NCBI RefSeq assembly: GCF_004801305.1
Contig: NZ_SSOD01000014.1
Coordinates: 1-64,000, forward strand
Source of the DNA: Pseudothauera rhizosphaerae
GTDB lineage: Bacteria; Pseudomonadota; Gammaproteobacteria; Burkholderiales; Rhodocyclaceae
Direction: 5' to 3'
Length of the DNA stretch: 64,000 nucleotides
In this document: positions 19,854 through 29,325 of the stretch, piece by piece
Position numbering within the stretch: the first letter of the stretch is position 1
Layout: the number at the start of each line of letters is the position of its first letter
Notes under the pieces: generated by a model
What the model saw: the letters and a program-made list of their open reading frames with translations, nothing else
The model's database searches: none
Told to the model about the DNA's origin: nothing
Program-made: the position numbers and the translations under genes

Positions 19854-20567
19854 ATGAAAATACTCGACCACATCGAGGAATGGCTCATCACCTTCCTCAT
19901 GGGGGCGGCGACGCTCATCATTTTCGTCTCCGTCGCCCACCGCTACGGTACCGGCATCGACTATCCTCCGCTGCAGGATGCGCTGCTGTCGATCAACATG
20001 GGCTGGGCGCAGGAGCTGACCATCATCATGTTCGTGTGGATGGCCAAGTTCGGCGCCGCCTACGGCGTGCGCACCGGCATCCACGTGGGCGTGGACGTGC
20101 TGATCAACCGCCTGTCCACCCAGAATCGGGGCAGGTTCATCATCTTCGGCCTGGGCGCGGGCGCACTGTTCACCGGCATCGTCGGCACGCTGGGTTTGAC
20201 CTTCGTGCTGGAGAACGGCGCCCATTACCAGATTCTGTCCTGGCTCGGCCTGGACACCGGCGATCTCTACGAGGGTCCGGTCACCCCCGACCTGGAATGG
20301 CCGACCTGGATGGTCTATTCCGCGGTCCCGCTCGGCTCCTACCTGATGTGCTTCCGCTTCCTGCAGGTGATGGTGAGCTTCATCCGCACCGGTGAGCTGC
20401 CGCACCATGACCACGGCCACGTGGACGGCATCGACGAGGAACACCTGCCGGTGGATGCGAACCCCTACGACATGGGCGACGACCTCCATCCGCACGACCT
20501 CAAGCACAAGCAGATCGGCGAAGAAGGCCCTGAAGGCCGCGATGCCGGCAAGGGAGACAAGCAATGA
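19854..20567 (+). CDS. dctQ: TRAP transporter small permease DctQ
   Basis: DctQ is the four-helix membrane subunit that pairs with DctM. The 237-residue product shows hydrophobic segments near residues 10-30, 50-70, 95-120 and 150-180, and the family's WAQELTIIMFVWMAKFGAAY motif. The last 50 or so residues form a hydrophilic tail rich in His and Asp/Glu (HHDHGHVDG, then DDLHPHDLKHK) that the core fold does not need. The start overlaps nothing; the stop overlaps dctM as ATGA. Confidence 0.92.
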   Translation: MKILDHIEEWLITFLMGAATLIIFVSVAHRYGTGIDYPPLQDALLSINMGWAQELTIIMFVWMAKFGAAYGVRTGIHVGVDVLINRLSTQNRGRFIIFGLGAGALFTGIVGTLGLTFVLENGAHYQILSWLGLDTGDLYEGPVTPDLEWPTWMVYSAVPLGSYLMCFRFLQVMVSFIRTGELPHHDHGHVDGIDEEHLPVDANPYDMGDDLHPHDLKHKQIGEEGPEGRDAGKGDKQ

Positions 20568-21847
20568 GCGCCGCCATCATCTTCATCATCCTGCTGGCAC
20601 TGATGCTCACCGGGATGCCGATCTCGATCTCGCTCGGCCTCACGGTGCTGACCTTCCTGTTCACCATGACGCAGGTGCCGATCGAGTCGGTGGCGCTGAA
20701 GCTGTTCACCGGCATCGAGAAGTTCGAGATCATGGCGATCCCGTTCTTCATCCTCGCCGGCAACTTCCTCACCCACGGTGGCGTGGCGCGGCGCATGATC
20801 AACTTCGCCACCTCCATGGTCGGCCACTGGCACGGCGGCCTGGGCCTGGGCGGCGTGGTGGCCTGCGCCCTGTTCGCTGCGGTGTCGGGCTCCAGCCCGG
20901 CGACCGTGGTGGCGATCGGTTCGATCATCCTGCCGGCGATGGTCAAGCAGGGCTTCCCGAACAAGTTCGGCGCGGGCGTCATCACCACCTCGGGCGCGCT
21001 CGGCATCCTGATTCCGCCGTCCATCGTCATGGTGATGTACTCGGTGTCCACCAACACCTCGGTCGGCGCCCTGTTCATGGCCGGCGTGATTCCGGGCCTG
21101 CTGCTCGCGGGCTTTCTCGGCTTCACCACCTGGAACCGGGCGCGCCGCTTCGGCTACCCGCGCCTGCCGAAGGCGAGCTGGGGGGAGCGTGCGAGGGCGT
21201 TCAGGGAGTCGGCCTGGGGCCTGTTCCTGATCGTCGTGGTCATGGGCGGCATCTACACCGGCATCTTCACGCCCACCGAGGCGGCGGCCATGAGCGCGGT
21301 ATACGCCTTCTTCGTCGCGGTCTTCGTGTACAAGGACCTGAAGATGAGCGACGTGCCCAAGGTCCTGCTGAACTCGGCCAACATGAGCGCGATGCTGCTC
21401 TACATCATCACCAACGCGGTGCTGTTCTCCTTCCTGCTCACGCACGAGAACATTCCGCAGGCGATGGCCGACTTCATGATGGGCGCGGGCATCGGCGTGA
21501 TCGGCTTCCTGATCATGGCCAACATCCTGATGCTGATCATGGGCAACTTCATGGAGCCCTCGTCCATCGTGCTGATCCTGGCGCCGATCCTGTTCCCCAT
21601 CGCCATCGCCCTGGGCATCCACCCGGTGCACTTCGGCATCATCATGGTGGTGAACATGGAAGTGGGCCTGTGCCACCCGCCGGTGGGCCTGAACCTCTAC
21701 GTGGCGTCCGGCATCACCAAGATGGGCATCACCGAGCTGACCGTGGCGGTGTGGCCGTGGCTGCTGTCCATGCTGGTGTTCCTGGTCATCGTCACCTACA
21801 TCCCGGCGATCTCCCTGTGGCTGCCGCAGACCCTGGGCATGCTCTGA
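20564..21847 (+). CDS. dctM: TRAP transporter large permease DctM
   Basis: DctM is the sodium-coupled transport subunit of the tripartite system. The 427-residue protein is hydrophobic throughout with about a dozen helices and contains the family stretches PFFILAGNFLTHGGVA, SGSSPATVVAIGSIILPAM, IPPSIVMVMYSVST and GVYTGIFTPTEAAA-like GGIYTGIFTPTEAAA. It is translationally coupled to dctQ by a 4-bp overlap and closed by a strong terminator. Confidence 0.96.
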   Translation: MSAAIIFIILLALMLTGMPISISLGLTVLTFLFTMTQVPIESVALKLFTGIEKFEIMAIPFFILAGNFLTHGGVARRMINFATSMVGHWHGGLGLGGVVACALFAAVSGSSPATVVAIGSIILPAMVKQGFPNKFGAGVITTSGALGILIPPSIVMVMYSVSTNTSVGALFMAGVIPGLLLAGFLGFTTWNRARRFGYPRLPKASWGERARAFRESAWGLFLIVVVMGGIYTGIFTPTEAAAMSAVYAFFVAVFVYKDLKMSDVPKVLLNSANMSAMLLYIITNAVLFSFLLTHENIPQAMADFMMGAGIGVIGFLIMANILMLIMGNFMEPSSIVLILAPILFPIAIALGIHPVHFGIIMVVNMEVGLCHPPVGLNLYVASGITKMGITELTVAVWPWLLSMLVFLVIVTYIPAISLWLPQTLGML

Positions 21848-21889
21848 CGCAAGGCTGCGCCGTCCAACCGGGCGGCGCGTAACACCCTC

Positions 21890-21934
21890 CGATCCCCGCC
21901 CCGGCGCCCCGCGCGCCCGGCGGGGATCGTGTTT
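21890..21934 (+). terminator. Rho-independent terminator after dctPQM
   Basis: GATCCCCGCC (21891-21900) pairs perfectly with GGCGGGGATC (21919-21928), followed by GTGTTTTG. The loop is GC-rich. It separates dctM from the dedA-like gene. Confidence 0.8.
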
Positions 21935-21952
21935 TGGGCTATGATCGCGCCC

Positions 21953-22627
21953 ATGGAAATCCTCAGCTTCCTCGTCGATACGGCCGCCTTCTTCATCGAC
22001 CTGCTGCTCCACCTGGACCGCCATCTGGTCGAGCTGCTCGCCGAATACGGGGTGTGGCTGTACGCCATCCTGTTCCTGATCGTGTTCTGCGAAACCGGCC
22101 TGGTGGTCACCCCCTTCCTGCCGGGCGATTCGCTGCTGTTCATGGCCGGCGCGCTGGCGGCTGGCGGCGGGCTCGACCCGCTGTGGCTGATCGTGCTGCT
22201 GTTCGCCGCCGCGGTGCTCGGCGACACGCTGAACTACACCATAGGCAAGCACTTCGGCCGCCGTATGGAGCACTGGGAGAACAGCCGCTTCTTCAATCGC
22301 CGTGCGCTGGAGCGCACCCAGGCCTTCTACGCCCGCCACGGCGGCAAGACCATCGTCATCGCGCGCTTCATGCCCATCATCCGCACCTTCGCCCCCTTCG
22401 TCGCCGGCATGGCGCGCATGGAGTACCGCCGCTTCGTGTCCTTCAACGTGGTCGGCGCCGCGCTGTGGGTCGCGCCCCTGACCATGCTCGGCTACTGGTT
22501 CGGCAACCTGCCGGTGGTCAAGAGCAACCTTTCGCTGGTGGTGATCGGCATCGTCGTGCTGTCGCTGATGCCCATGCTCGTCGCCTGGTGGCGCGAGCGC
22601 AGCGCGGTGGCCCGCGGCGGAATTTGA
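21953..22627 (+). CDS. DedA-family membrane protein
   Basis: The 224-residue protein carries the DedA/SNARE-associated pattern: FCETGLVVTPFLPGDSLLF with the conserved acidic and proline residues, GDTLNYTIGKHFG, and ARFMPIIRTFAPFVAGMARM containing the essential arginines. Members recycle or flip undecaprenyl phosphate or phospholipids and support membrane potential. I chose the ATG at 21953; an upstream in-frame ATG at 21929 lies close to the terminator. The kinase gene begins about 45 bp later. Confidence 0.9.
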   Translation: MEILSFLVDTAAFFIDLLLHLDRHLVELLAEYGVWLYAILFLIVFCETGLVVTPFLPGDSLLFMAGALAAGGGLDPLWLIVLLFAAAVLGDTLNYTIGKHFGRRMEHWENSRFFNRRALERTQAFYARHGGKTIVIARFMPIIRTFAPFVAGMARMEYRRFVSFNVVGAALWVAPLTMLGYWFGNLPVVKSNLSLVVIGIVVLSLMPMLVAWWRERSAVARGGI

Positions 22628-22673
22628 CGCCTTGTTTATGCCGGGGGCGGAGGTGTCCGGTATCTTTGCGGAC

Positions 22674-24101
22674 ATGTCCTCCCCGGCAAGCCCCGCTTCC
22701 GACCCCATGCACGCGCGCCGCCAGCGTATCGCCGGCTGGGCGCTGGCGCTGTGCGCCAGCCTGGCGGTCAGCGTGGCGACCCTGCCGCTGCGGGAGATCA
22801 TCGACCCGGCCAACATCGCCATGCTGTTCCTGCTGGTGGTGTTCTTCGTCGCCCTGCGCCTCGGGCGCGGGCCGGCGGTGCTGACCGCGTGCGCCAACGT
22901 CGTGCTGCTCGACTACGTCGTCGTGCCGCCCCATTTCGGCTTCATCCCCACCGACGTCCAGTACGTCATCACCCTGGCGGTGATGCTGACCGTCGGTCTC
23001 GTCACCGCCCAGCTCACCGAGGGGCTGCGCCGCCAGGCGGCGCTCAACGCCGGGCAGGAAAGGGAGACCCGCTCCCTGTACGGGCTGGCGTGCGAACTGG
23101 CGGGCAGTTCCAGCGTGGATCAGGTGCATGGCGCGCTGGCCGCGTATTCCGCGCGCCACGGCCATCGCATGGCCCTGCACGTGGGCGGCGAGCCGGCGTC
23201 GGCGCCGCCCGGCTCGGCCTACCCGTTGGGGGAGGCGGACGCGCCGCTCGGCACCCTGTACGTGGAGGGTGAGGCGGGCAGCGCGGCCGAGCCGGCCGAG
23301 GAAGCCAGGCTGCGGGCAGTGGCCTCGCTGCTGACGACCGCGCTGGAGCGCGTGCGTTACGTGCAGCTCGCCCAGGAGAGCCAGGTCGAGATCAGCGCGG
23401 AGCGTCTGCGCAATTCGGTGCTGGCCGCCCTGTCGCACGACCTGCGCACGCCGATGACGGTGCTGATCGGCCTGGCCGACAGCCTGCACAGTTCCCGCGA
23501 GCCGCTGCCCCCCGGCGCCCGCGACACCGCGCTCGCACTACTGCGCCAGGCGCGTGCGCTGGGCGGGCTGCTTTCCAATGTGCTCGACATGGTCCGCCTG
23601 CAGACCGGCAAGACCCGCCTGCGCCGCCAGTGGAACCTCTTCGACGACGTGATCTCCGCCAGCCTGCGCCTGCTCCGACCGCAACTGTCGGACCATCCGG
23701 TCAAGGTCCGCCTCGCCCCCGGCCTGCCGCTGGTGGAATTCGACGCCGGGCTGCTCGAACGCGTGCTGTGCAACCTCATCGATAACGCCGCCAAGTATTC
23801 GCCGCCCGGCGCACCCATCGAGATATCCACACACGTGGACGAGACCGGCCGGCGCGCCTGCATCGAGGTCTGCGACCGCGGCGAGGGCTTTCCCGAGCGC
23901 AAGCTCGGCCGCTTGTTCGAACTCTTCGAGCGCGGCAACCCGGAATCCGCGGTGCCGGGCATGGGGCTCGGGCTGGCGATCTGCCACCGCATCGTGGCCG
24001 CCCACGGCGGCGAGATCGAGATCCGCAACCGGCCCGACGGCGGCGCCTGCGTCAAGGTTCTGCTACCCTTGGGCACCCCCCCGGCGGTGGCCGAGGAATA
24101 G
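22674..24101 (+). CDS. Short KdpD-like sensor histidine kinase
   Basis: The 475-residue kinase has a four-helix DUF4118 membrane domain (about residues 15-110, with DPANIAMLFLLVVFF and LLDYVVVPPHFGF), a GAF-like linker, the phospho-His box LSHDLRTPMTVLIG and an HATPase domain (NLIDNAAKYSPPG, GMGLGLAICHRI). These match the C-terminal half of KdpD. The N-terminal KdpD and UspA-like cytoplasmic domains, about 400 residues in KdpD, are absent. kdpFABC is not in the window, so potassium control is not established. Possible starts exist at 22632 and 22638; 22674 is preferred. Confidence 0.85.
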   Translation: MSSPASPASDPMHARRQRIAGWALALCASLAVSVATLPLREIIDPANIAMLFLLVVFFVALRLGRGPAVLTACANVVLLDYVVVPPHFGFIPTDVQYVITLAVMLTVGLVTAQLTEGLRRQAALNAGQERETRSLYGLACELAGSSSVDQVHGALAAYSARHGHRMALHVGGEPASAPPGSAYPLGEADAPLGTLYVEGEAGSAAEPAEEARLRAVASLLTTALERVRYVQLAQESQVEISAERLRNSVLAALSHDLRTPMTVLIGLADSLHSSREPLPPGARDTALALLRQARALGGLLSNVLDMVRLQTGKTRLRRQWNLFDDVISASLRLLRPQLSDHPVKVRLAPGLPLVEFDAGLLERVLCNLIDNAAKYSPPGAPIEISTHVDETGRRACIEVCDRGEGFPERKLGRLFELFERGNPESAVPGMGLGLAICHRIVAAHGGEIEIRNRPDGGACVKVLLPLGTPPAVAEE

Positions 24102-24132
24102 CGGCAGACCGCCGCAGCGAGCACCGCGCCCG

Positions 24133-24813
24133 ATGGACATCACCGTACTGGTCGTCGAGGATGAACCCCAGATCCGCCGCCTGATCCGCAGCGCGCTGGA
24201 GGCCGAGGGCTGCCGCGTGTTCGAGGCCGATACCGGGGCGCGCAGCCTGATCGAGGCGGGCACGCGCAAGGCCGACCTCGTGGTGCTGGACCTGGGCCTG
24301 CCCGACATCGACGGCATGGAGGTGCTGCGCGGCATCCGCGCCTGGAGCGGAGTGCCGGTGCTGATCCTGTCCGCCCGCGGCGAGGAGGACGACAAGGTCG
24401 CCGCCCTCGACCAGGGCGCCGACGACTACCTCACCAAGCCCTTCGGCGTGGGCGAACTGCTCGCCCGCGTGCGCGCCCTGGTACGCCGGCGGGTGCGCCA
24501 CGACGACGGTTTCGGCACGCTGCGCTTCGGCGAGGTGGAGGTGGACTTCGGCCGCCGCATGGTCATCCGCAACGGTGAGCCGGTGCATCTGACCAAGATC
24601 GAATATCGCCTGCTCACCGTGCTCGCCGCCAACGCCGGCAAGGTGCTCACCCACAACCACCTGATGCGCGAGGTGTGGGGTCCGGCCTACGTGGACAGCC
24701 ACCACTACCTGCGCATCTACGTCAGCCGCCTGCGCCAGAAGCTCGAGACCGATCCCGCCCAGCCGGTGCATTTCCTCACCGAAACCGGCGTCGGCTACCG
24801 CTTCCAGCCCTGA
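24133..24813 (+). CDS. kdpE: KdpE-like OmpR-family response regulator
   Basis: The 226-residue protein has a receiver domain (ITVLVVEDEPQIRRLI, phospho-acceptor Asp in DLVVLDLGLPDIDG, DDYLTKPFG) and a C-terminal winged helix (IEYRLLTVLAANAGKVLTHN, LRIYVSRLRQKLE, FLTETGVGYRF). KdpE is the closest recognisable family. It follows the short KdpD-like kinase by 31 bp and is its likely partner. The absence of kdpFABC nearby leaves its regulon open. Confidence 0.87.
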   Translation: MDITVLVVEDEPQIRRLIRSALEAEGCRVFEADTGARSLIEAGTRKADLVVLDLGLPDIDGMEVLRGIRAWSGVPVLILSARGEEDDKVAALDQGADDYLTKPFGVGELLARVRALVRRRVRHDDGFGTLRFGEVEVDFGRRMVIRNGEPVHLTKIEYRLLTVLAANAGKVLTHNHLMREVWGPAYVDSHHYLRIYVSRLRQKLETDPAQPVHFLTETGVGYRFQP

Positions 24814-24941
24814 ATCCCCGGTCCACGCCGGCCGGGCGATTTACGCATTTTTTGCGGTGCAACATCGACTGTTTACCGCATTTATCGGGCGCAATCCCTA
24901 AGCTGGACTCGTCTTCCACCCATCCCGTCGGGGAGCGAGTC

Positions 24942-25130
24942 ATGGCCTTGAAGATCGATCCGACGCAGTGCACCAACTGCGGCACCTGCGAATCCGTCTG
25001 TCCCACCAGTTCCATCGCGGAAAAGAAGGGCGTCTACCGCATCGATGCCGCCACCTGTAGCGAATGCGATGGCGGCGATCCGGAATGCATGGACAACTGC
25101 CCCGTCGACGGCTGCATTTCCTACGCCTGA
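24942..25130 (+). CDS. 2[4Fe-4S] ferredoxin, FdxN-like
   Basis: The 62-residue protein binds two [4Fe-4S] clusters: first set CTNCGTCESVCP, second set CSECDGGDPECMDNCP, whose eight-residue insert is typical of the nif-linked and Allochromatium-type low-potential ferredoxins. It lies 10 bp before fixA, so it is probably the electron acceptor of FixABCX. The 128-bp gap upstream is less GC-rich (a T6 run at about 24847) but holds no recognisable sigma-54 or FNR site. Confidence 0.92.
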   Translation: MALKIDPTQCTNCGTCESVCPTSSIAEKKGVYRIDAATCSECDGGDPECMDNCPVDGCISYA

Positions 25131-25140
25131 GGAGCCCGCC

Positions 25141-25986
25141 ATGCACAGCGTCGTCTGCATCAAGCAGGTGCCCGACAGCGCCCAGATCCGGGTGCATCCG
25201 GTCACCAACACCATCATGCGGCAGGGCGTGCCCGCCATCATCAACCCCTACGACCTTTTCGCCCTGGAAGAGGCGCTGCGCCTGAAGGACAGGCACGGCG
25301 GCCGCGTCACCGTCATCACCATGGGCCCGCCGCAGGCCGAGGCCGCGCTGAGGAAGGCGCTGTCCTTCGGCGCCGACGAGATCATCCTCGTCACCGACAA
25401 GGCCTTCGCCGGCGCCGACACGCTGGCGACCAGCTTCGCGCTGGCCTCGGCGATCCGCAAGATCCACGAGAGCCACCCGGTCACGATGGTGTTCACCGGC
25501 AAGCAGACGATCGACGGCGACACCGCCCAGGTCGGCCCCGGCATCGCCAAGCGGCTGGACCTGCAACTGCTCACCTACGTGTCGCGCGTCGCTGAGGTCG
25601 ATGAAGCCGGCGGCACGATCACCGTGGAACGCCGCGCCGAAGGCGGCGTGCAGGTGCTGCGCACCGCGCTGCCCTGCCTCGTCACCATGCTGGAAGGCAG
25701 CAACGAGATGCGCCGCGGCAGCCTGCCCGACCAGTTGCGCGCCGCCCGCCACGAACTCACCCGCTGGGACCGCGTCGCCGCCGGCATCGAGGACGTCACC
25801 CGGATCGGCCTCAAGGGCTCGCCCACCGTGGTGAACAAGGTCTTCACCCCCAGCCCGCGCGCCGAGAAGGCGGAAATGGTGACGGTGGACAGCGGCCGCG
25901 CGGCCGACCTCGCCGTCGAACTCATCGCCCGCATCGGCGGCCGCTTCCCGGTGGTGGAAGCGGAACTCGCCCGCCGCGCCGGCTAA
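25141..25986 (+). CDS. fixA: Electron transfer flavoprotein beta subunit FixA
   Basis: FixA with FixB forms the flavin heterodimer that, in FixABCX, splits electrons from NADH between quinone and ferredoxin. The 281-residue protein starts [18 protein letters not shown] and carries the nucleotide-binding signature [20 protein letters not shown]. The family's beta-subunit length is normal. It is second in a ferredoxin-fixABCX operon with gaps of about 10 bp. Confidence 0.93.
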   Translation: MHSVVCIKQVPDSAQIRVHPVTNTIMRQGVPAIINPYDLFALEEALRLKDRHGGRVTVITMGPPQAEAALRKALSFGADEIILVTDKAFAGADTLATSFALASAIRKIHESHPVTMVFTGKQTIDGDTAQVGPGIAKRLDLQLLTYVSRVAEVDEAGGTITVERRAEGGVQVLRTALPCLVTMLEGSNEMRRGSLPDQLRAARHELTRWDRVAAGIEDVTRIGLKGSPTVVNKVFTPSPRAEKAEMVTVDSGRAADLAVELIARIGGRFPVVEAELARRAG

Positions 25987-25996
25987 GGAGACGAAC

Positions 25997-27076
25997 ATGA
26001 GCAACGACGCACCCGTGAAGAAAAAGCGCAAATTCGAACTCGACCCGCGGCTGGCCGCCTACAAGGGCGTGTGGGTCTTCATCGAGCACGAACGCGGCCA
26101 GGTCCATCCGGTGTCGTGGGAACTGCTGGGCGAAGGCCGCAAGCTGGCCGACATGCTGGGCGTGGAACTGGCCGGCGTGGTGCTGGCCGCCCCCGGCGAA
26201 GGCCAGCCCTTCTGCCAGGAAGCCTTCGCCTACGGCGCCGACCTCTGCTACCTGATGGAAAGCCCGGTGCTGAAGGACTACCGCAACGATCCCTTCACCC
26301 GCGGCATGACCGAACTGGTCAACACCTACCAGCCCGAAGTGCTGCTGCTCGGCGCCACCACCCAGGGCCGCGACCTCGCCGGCTCGGTGGCGACCACGCT
26401 GGCGACCGGGCTCACCGCCGACTGCACCGGGCTGACCATCGACCTGGACAACCGCAGCCTCGCCGCCACCCGCCCGACCTTCGGCGGCAGCCTGTTGTGC
26501 ACCATCGTGACGCTGAACTACCGGCCGCAGATGGCCACCGTGCGGCCGCGGGTGATGGGGATGCCGGAACGGCAGGAAGGCCGAGAGGGCCGCATCATCG
26601 AGCATCCGCTGGCAATGGCCGAGGAATCCATCATCACCAAGGTGCTCGACTACATCCCCGACGACACCCGCGACAAGCCGCAACTGCCCTTCGCCGACAT
26701 CATCGTCTCCGGCGGCAAGGGCCTCGCCAAGCCGGAGAACTTCCAGCTGGTGTGGGATCTCGCCCGCGTGCTCGGCGCGGAGGTCGGCGCCTCGCGTCCG
26801 GTGGTGCAGGCCGGCTGGGTGGAGCTGGACCGCCAGGTCGGCCAGTCGGGCAAGACGGTGCGGCCCAAGCTCTACATCGCCGCCGGCATCTCCGGCGCCA
26901 TCCAGCACCGGGTCGGCATGGAGGGCGCGGACTGCATCGTCGCCATCAACAACGACCCCAACGCCCCCATCTTCGACTTCGCCCACTACGGCATCGTCGG
27001 CGACGCGCTGCAGCTCCTGCCGGCGCTCACCGAAGCCTTCCGGCAGAAGCTCGCCACCGCCCGCCGCGCGGGCTGA
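25997..27076 (+). CDS. fixB: Electron transfer flavoprotein alpha subunit FixB
   Basis: The 359-residue alpha subunit begins with a basic leader ([11 protein letters not shown]) before the ETF alpha fold ([20 protein letters not shown]). The C-terminal FAD domain has the usual [28 protein letters not shown], and [20 protein letters not shown]. No ferredoxin domain is fused at the N-terminus, unlike some anaerobe EtfA proteins. It lies between fixA and fixC with gaps of 10 and 12 bp. Confidence 0.93.
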   Translation: MSNDAPVKKKRKFELDPRLAAYKGVWVFIEHERGQVHPVSWELLGEGRKLADMLGVELAGVVLAAPGEGQPFCQEAFAYGADLCYLMESPVLKDYRNDPFTRGMTELVNTYQPEVLLLGATTQGRDLAGSVATTLATGLTADCTGLTIDLDNRSLAATRPTFGGSLLCTIVTLNYRPQMATVRPRVMGMPERQEGREGRIIEHPLAMAEESIITKVLDYIPDDTRDKPQLPFADIIVSGGKGLAKPENFQLVWDLARVLGAEVGASRPVVQAGWVELDRQVGQSGKTVRPKLYIAAGISGAIQHRVGMEGADCIVAINNDPNAPIFDFAHYGIVGDALQLLPALTEAFRQKLATARRAG

Positions 27077-27088
27077 AGGAGCCAGATC

Positions 27089-28399
27089 ATGAGTGAGAAA
27101 TTCGACGTCATCGTGGTCGGCGCCGGCGCGTCCGGCAACGCCGCTGCCTACACCCTGGCGAAAGCCGGCCTCAAGGTGCTGCAACTTGAGCGCGGCGAAA
27201 CGCCGGGCGCCAAGAACGTGCAGGGTGCCATCCTCTACGCCGACGCGCTGGAGCGCATCATCCCCGACTTCCGCGAGGAAGCGCCGCTGGAGCGCCACAT
27301 CATCGAGCAGCGCATGTGGGTGATGGACGAACGCTCCTACGTCGGCAGCCACTTCCGTTCGGACGACTTCAACAAGCCGCCCTACAACCGCTACACCATC
27401 ATCCGCGCCCGCTTCGACAAGTGGTTCTCCGACAAGGTGAAGGAGGCCGGCGCGCTGGTGATCTGCGAGACCACGGTGAAGGAACTGCTGCGCGACGACA
27501 AGGGCAAGGTCGTCGGCGTCGAGGTGGACCGCGCCGACGGCAGGATTTACGCCGACCTCGTCATCCTCGCCGACGGCGTGAATTCCACCCTGGCGCGCAA
27601 GGCCGGCTTCCGCCCGGAACTCGATCCCAAGCACGTCGCACTGGCGGTGAAGGAGATCCACTTCCTGCCCGCCGACGTCATCGAGTCGCGCTTCAACATC
27701 AAGGACGACGAGGGCGTGGTGATCGAGATGATGGGCAAGATCACCCACGGCATGATGGGCACCGGCTTCCTCTACACCAACAGCGATTCGATCAGCGTCG
27801 GCGTCGGCTGCCTCCTGTCCGACTTCATGACACAGAAGATCACGCCCTACCAGTTGCTCGAACAGTTGAAGGCCCACCCCTCGGTCGCGCCCATGCTGGA
27901 AGGCGGCGAGATGAAGGAGTACGCCGCCCACCTGATCCCCGAAGGCGGCTACCACGCCATCCCGCAGATCTACGGCGAGGGCTGGATGATCGTCGGCGAC
28001 TCCGGCATGTTCGTGAACGCGGTGCACCGCGAGGGCTCCAACCTCGCCATGACCACCGGCCGCATCGCCGCCGAGACCGCCATCGAACTCAGCCGCGAAG
28101 GCAAGGCCATGAGCGCCGCCAACCTCGCCCGCTACCGCGCCCGGCTCGACGACAGCTTCGTCATCAAGGACCTGAAGAAGTACAAGGACCTGCCCGACCT
28201 GCCCGACCTGCTCGACAGCAACAAGCAGTTCCTCACCACCTACCCGGAACTGCTCAACCGTTCGGCGCGCGCCATGCTCACCGTGGACGGCGAGGACAAG
28301 CGCAGCAAGCAGAAGGACATCTATCGCGGCTTTCGCGCCGAACGCAGCCTCTTCGGCCTCATCGGCGACGCCTACAAACTGTGGAGGGCTTTCCGGTGA
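27089..28399 (+). CDS. fixC: FAD-dependent oxidoreductase FixC (ETF:quinone oxidoreductase type)
   Basis: FixC takes the high-potential electrons from FixAB and passes them to quinone. The 436-residue protein opens with the dinucleotide fold DVIVVGAGASGNAAAYTLA, then LERGETPGAKN, and later VVGDSGMFVNAVHREGSNLA of the ETF-QO/FixC family. It is shorter than mitochondrial-type ETF-QO because the ferredoxin domain is the separate protein FixX, whose GTG start overlaps the fixC stop. Confidence 0.94.
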   Translation: MSEKFDVIVVGAGASGNAAAYTLAKAGLKVLQLERGETPGAKNVQGAILYADALERIIPDFREEAPLERHIIEQRMWVMDERSYVGSHFRSDDFNKPPYNRYTIIRARFDKWFSDKVKEAGALVICETTVKELLRDDKGKVVGVEVDRADGRIYADLVILADGVNSTLARKAGFRPELDPKHVALAVKEIHFLPADVIESRFNIKDDEGVVIEMMGKITHGMMGTGFLYTNSDSISVGVGCLLSDFMTQKITPYQLLEQLKAHPSVAPMLEGGEMKEYAAHLIPEGGYHAIPQIYGEGWMIVGDSGMFVNAVHREGSNLAMTTGRIAAETAIELSREGKAMSAANLARYRARLDDSFVIKDLKKYKDLPDLPDLLDSNKQFLTTYPELLNRSARAMLTVDGEDKRSKQKDIYRGFRAERSLFGLIGDAYKLWRAFR

Positions 28400-28680
28400 G
28401 CATCAAGGTCGAAGACAAGCTGTACCAGAACCGCTACCTGGTCGACGCCGAGCGGCCGCACATCCAGATCAAGGACGCGGCGGTCTGCGCTGCCTGCACC
28501 ACCCGCCAATGCACCGTGTGCTGTCCGGCCGGCTGCTACGAGGGCGCGGAAAGCAAGGTGGTGCTGACCACCGACGGCTGCCTGGAATGCGGCACCTGCC
28601 GGGTGATCTGCACCACCCACCGCAACGTGGCCTGGGAATACCCGCGCGGCGGCTACGGCATCCAGTTCAAGTTCGGCTGA
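28396..28680 (+). CDS. fixX: Ferredoxin-like protein FixX
   Basis: The 94-residue protein supplies the iron-sulfur domain of the FixC-FixX quinone reductase. It has clustered cysteines in CAACTTRQCTVCCPAGC and CLECGTCRVICTTHRNV, and ends YGIQFKFG as FixX and ETF-QO proteins do. Translation starts at a GTG at 28396 that overlaps the fixC stop by 4 bp. It closes the fdx-fixABCX operon; no terminator is obvious in the 150 bp before ndk. Confidence 0.92.
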   Translation: MSIKVEDKLYQNRYLVDAERPHIQIKDAAVCAACTTRQCTVCCPAGCYEGAESKVVLTTDGCLECGTCRVICTTHRNVAWEYPRGGYGIQFKFG

Positions 28681-28830
28681 AGGCGGCGGGCCGGCGTGCC
28701 CGCCATCCCATCCCGGGGGCGCATCGCCGGATGCACCCCGGGGCAACGCCGTGATACCGAAACCGTCTCCGAGGCAGGGCGGAATCCTGCTAAAATTCTG
28801 CGTTTTTCTCAAACGCCCTCGGAGTTCTTC

Positions 28831-29256
28831 ATGGCCATCGAACGTACCCTGTCCATCATCAAGCCCGACGCCGTCGCCAAGAACGTGGTCGGCAAGATCT
28901 ACCAGCGTTTCGAAGACGCCGGGCTGAAGATCGTCGCCGCCCGTCAGACTTGGCTGTCCGAGCGGGAAGCCGGCGAGTTCTACGCCGTGCACAAGGAGCG
29001 CCCCTTCTTCAAGGATCTGGTGTCCTTCATGATCTCCGGCCCGGTCTTCGTCCAGGTGCTGGAAGGCGAGAACGCCATCGCCAAGAACCGCGAACTGATG
29101 GGCGCCACCGACCCGAAGAAGGCCGCGCCGGGCACCATCCGCGCCGACTTCGCCGATTCCATCGACGCCAACGCGGTGCACGGCTCCGATGCGCCGGAAA
29201 CCGCCGCCGTGGAAGTGGCCTTCTTCTTCCCGGCCCTGAACGTTTACTCGCGCTGA
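28831..29256 (+). CDS. ndk: Nucleoside diphosphate kinase
   Basis: Ndk balances nucleoside triphosphate pools by phosphate transfer through a histidine. The 141-residue protein starts [20 protein letters not shown] and has the active-site His in [20 protein letters not shown] and the normal length. A TAAAAT box at 28791-28796 could be the -10 of its promoter, but no matching -35 is seen. It heads a long run of housekeeping genes in the standard betaproteobacterial order. Confidence 0.97.
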   Translation: MAIERTLSIIKPDAVAKNVVGKIYQRFEDAGLKIVAARQTWLSEREAGEFYAVHKERPFFKDLVSFMISGPVFVQVLEGENAIAKNRELMGATDPKKAAPGTIRADFADSIDANAVHGSDAPETAAVEVAFFFPALNVYSR

Positions 29257-29325
29257 GCTGTCCGGGACAAGGCGGGGCGCCCAAGACGGGCGCACCGCTT
29301 TTCCCGTTCACGAGCGCCCCTGGAC

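Noticed and set aside
20465-22897. 810-codon minus-strand frame opposite dctM and dedA
   Set aside because: Very His/Arg/Asp-rich, motif-free translation; a shadow of real genes with clear family features.
24814-24941. Sigma-54 or FNR site upstream of the ferredoxin-fixABCX operon
   Set aside because: Looked for GG-N10-GC with the usual flanks and for TTGAT-N4-ATCAA; neither is present.
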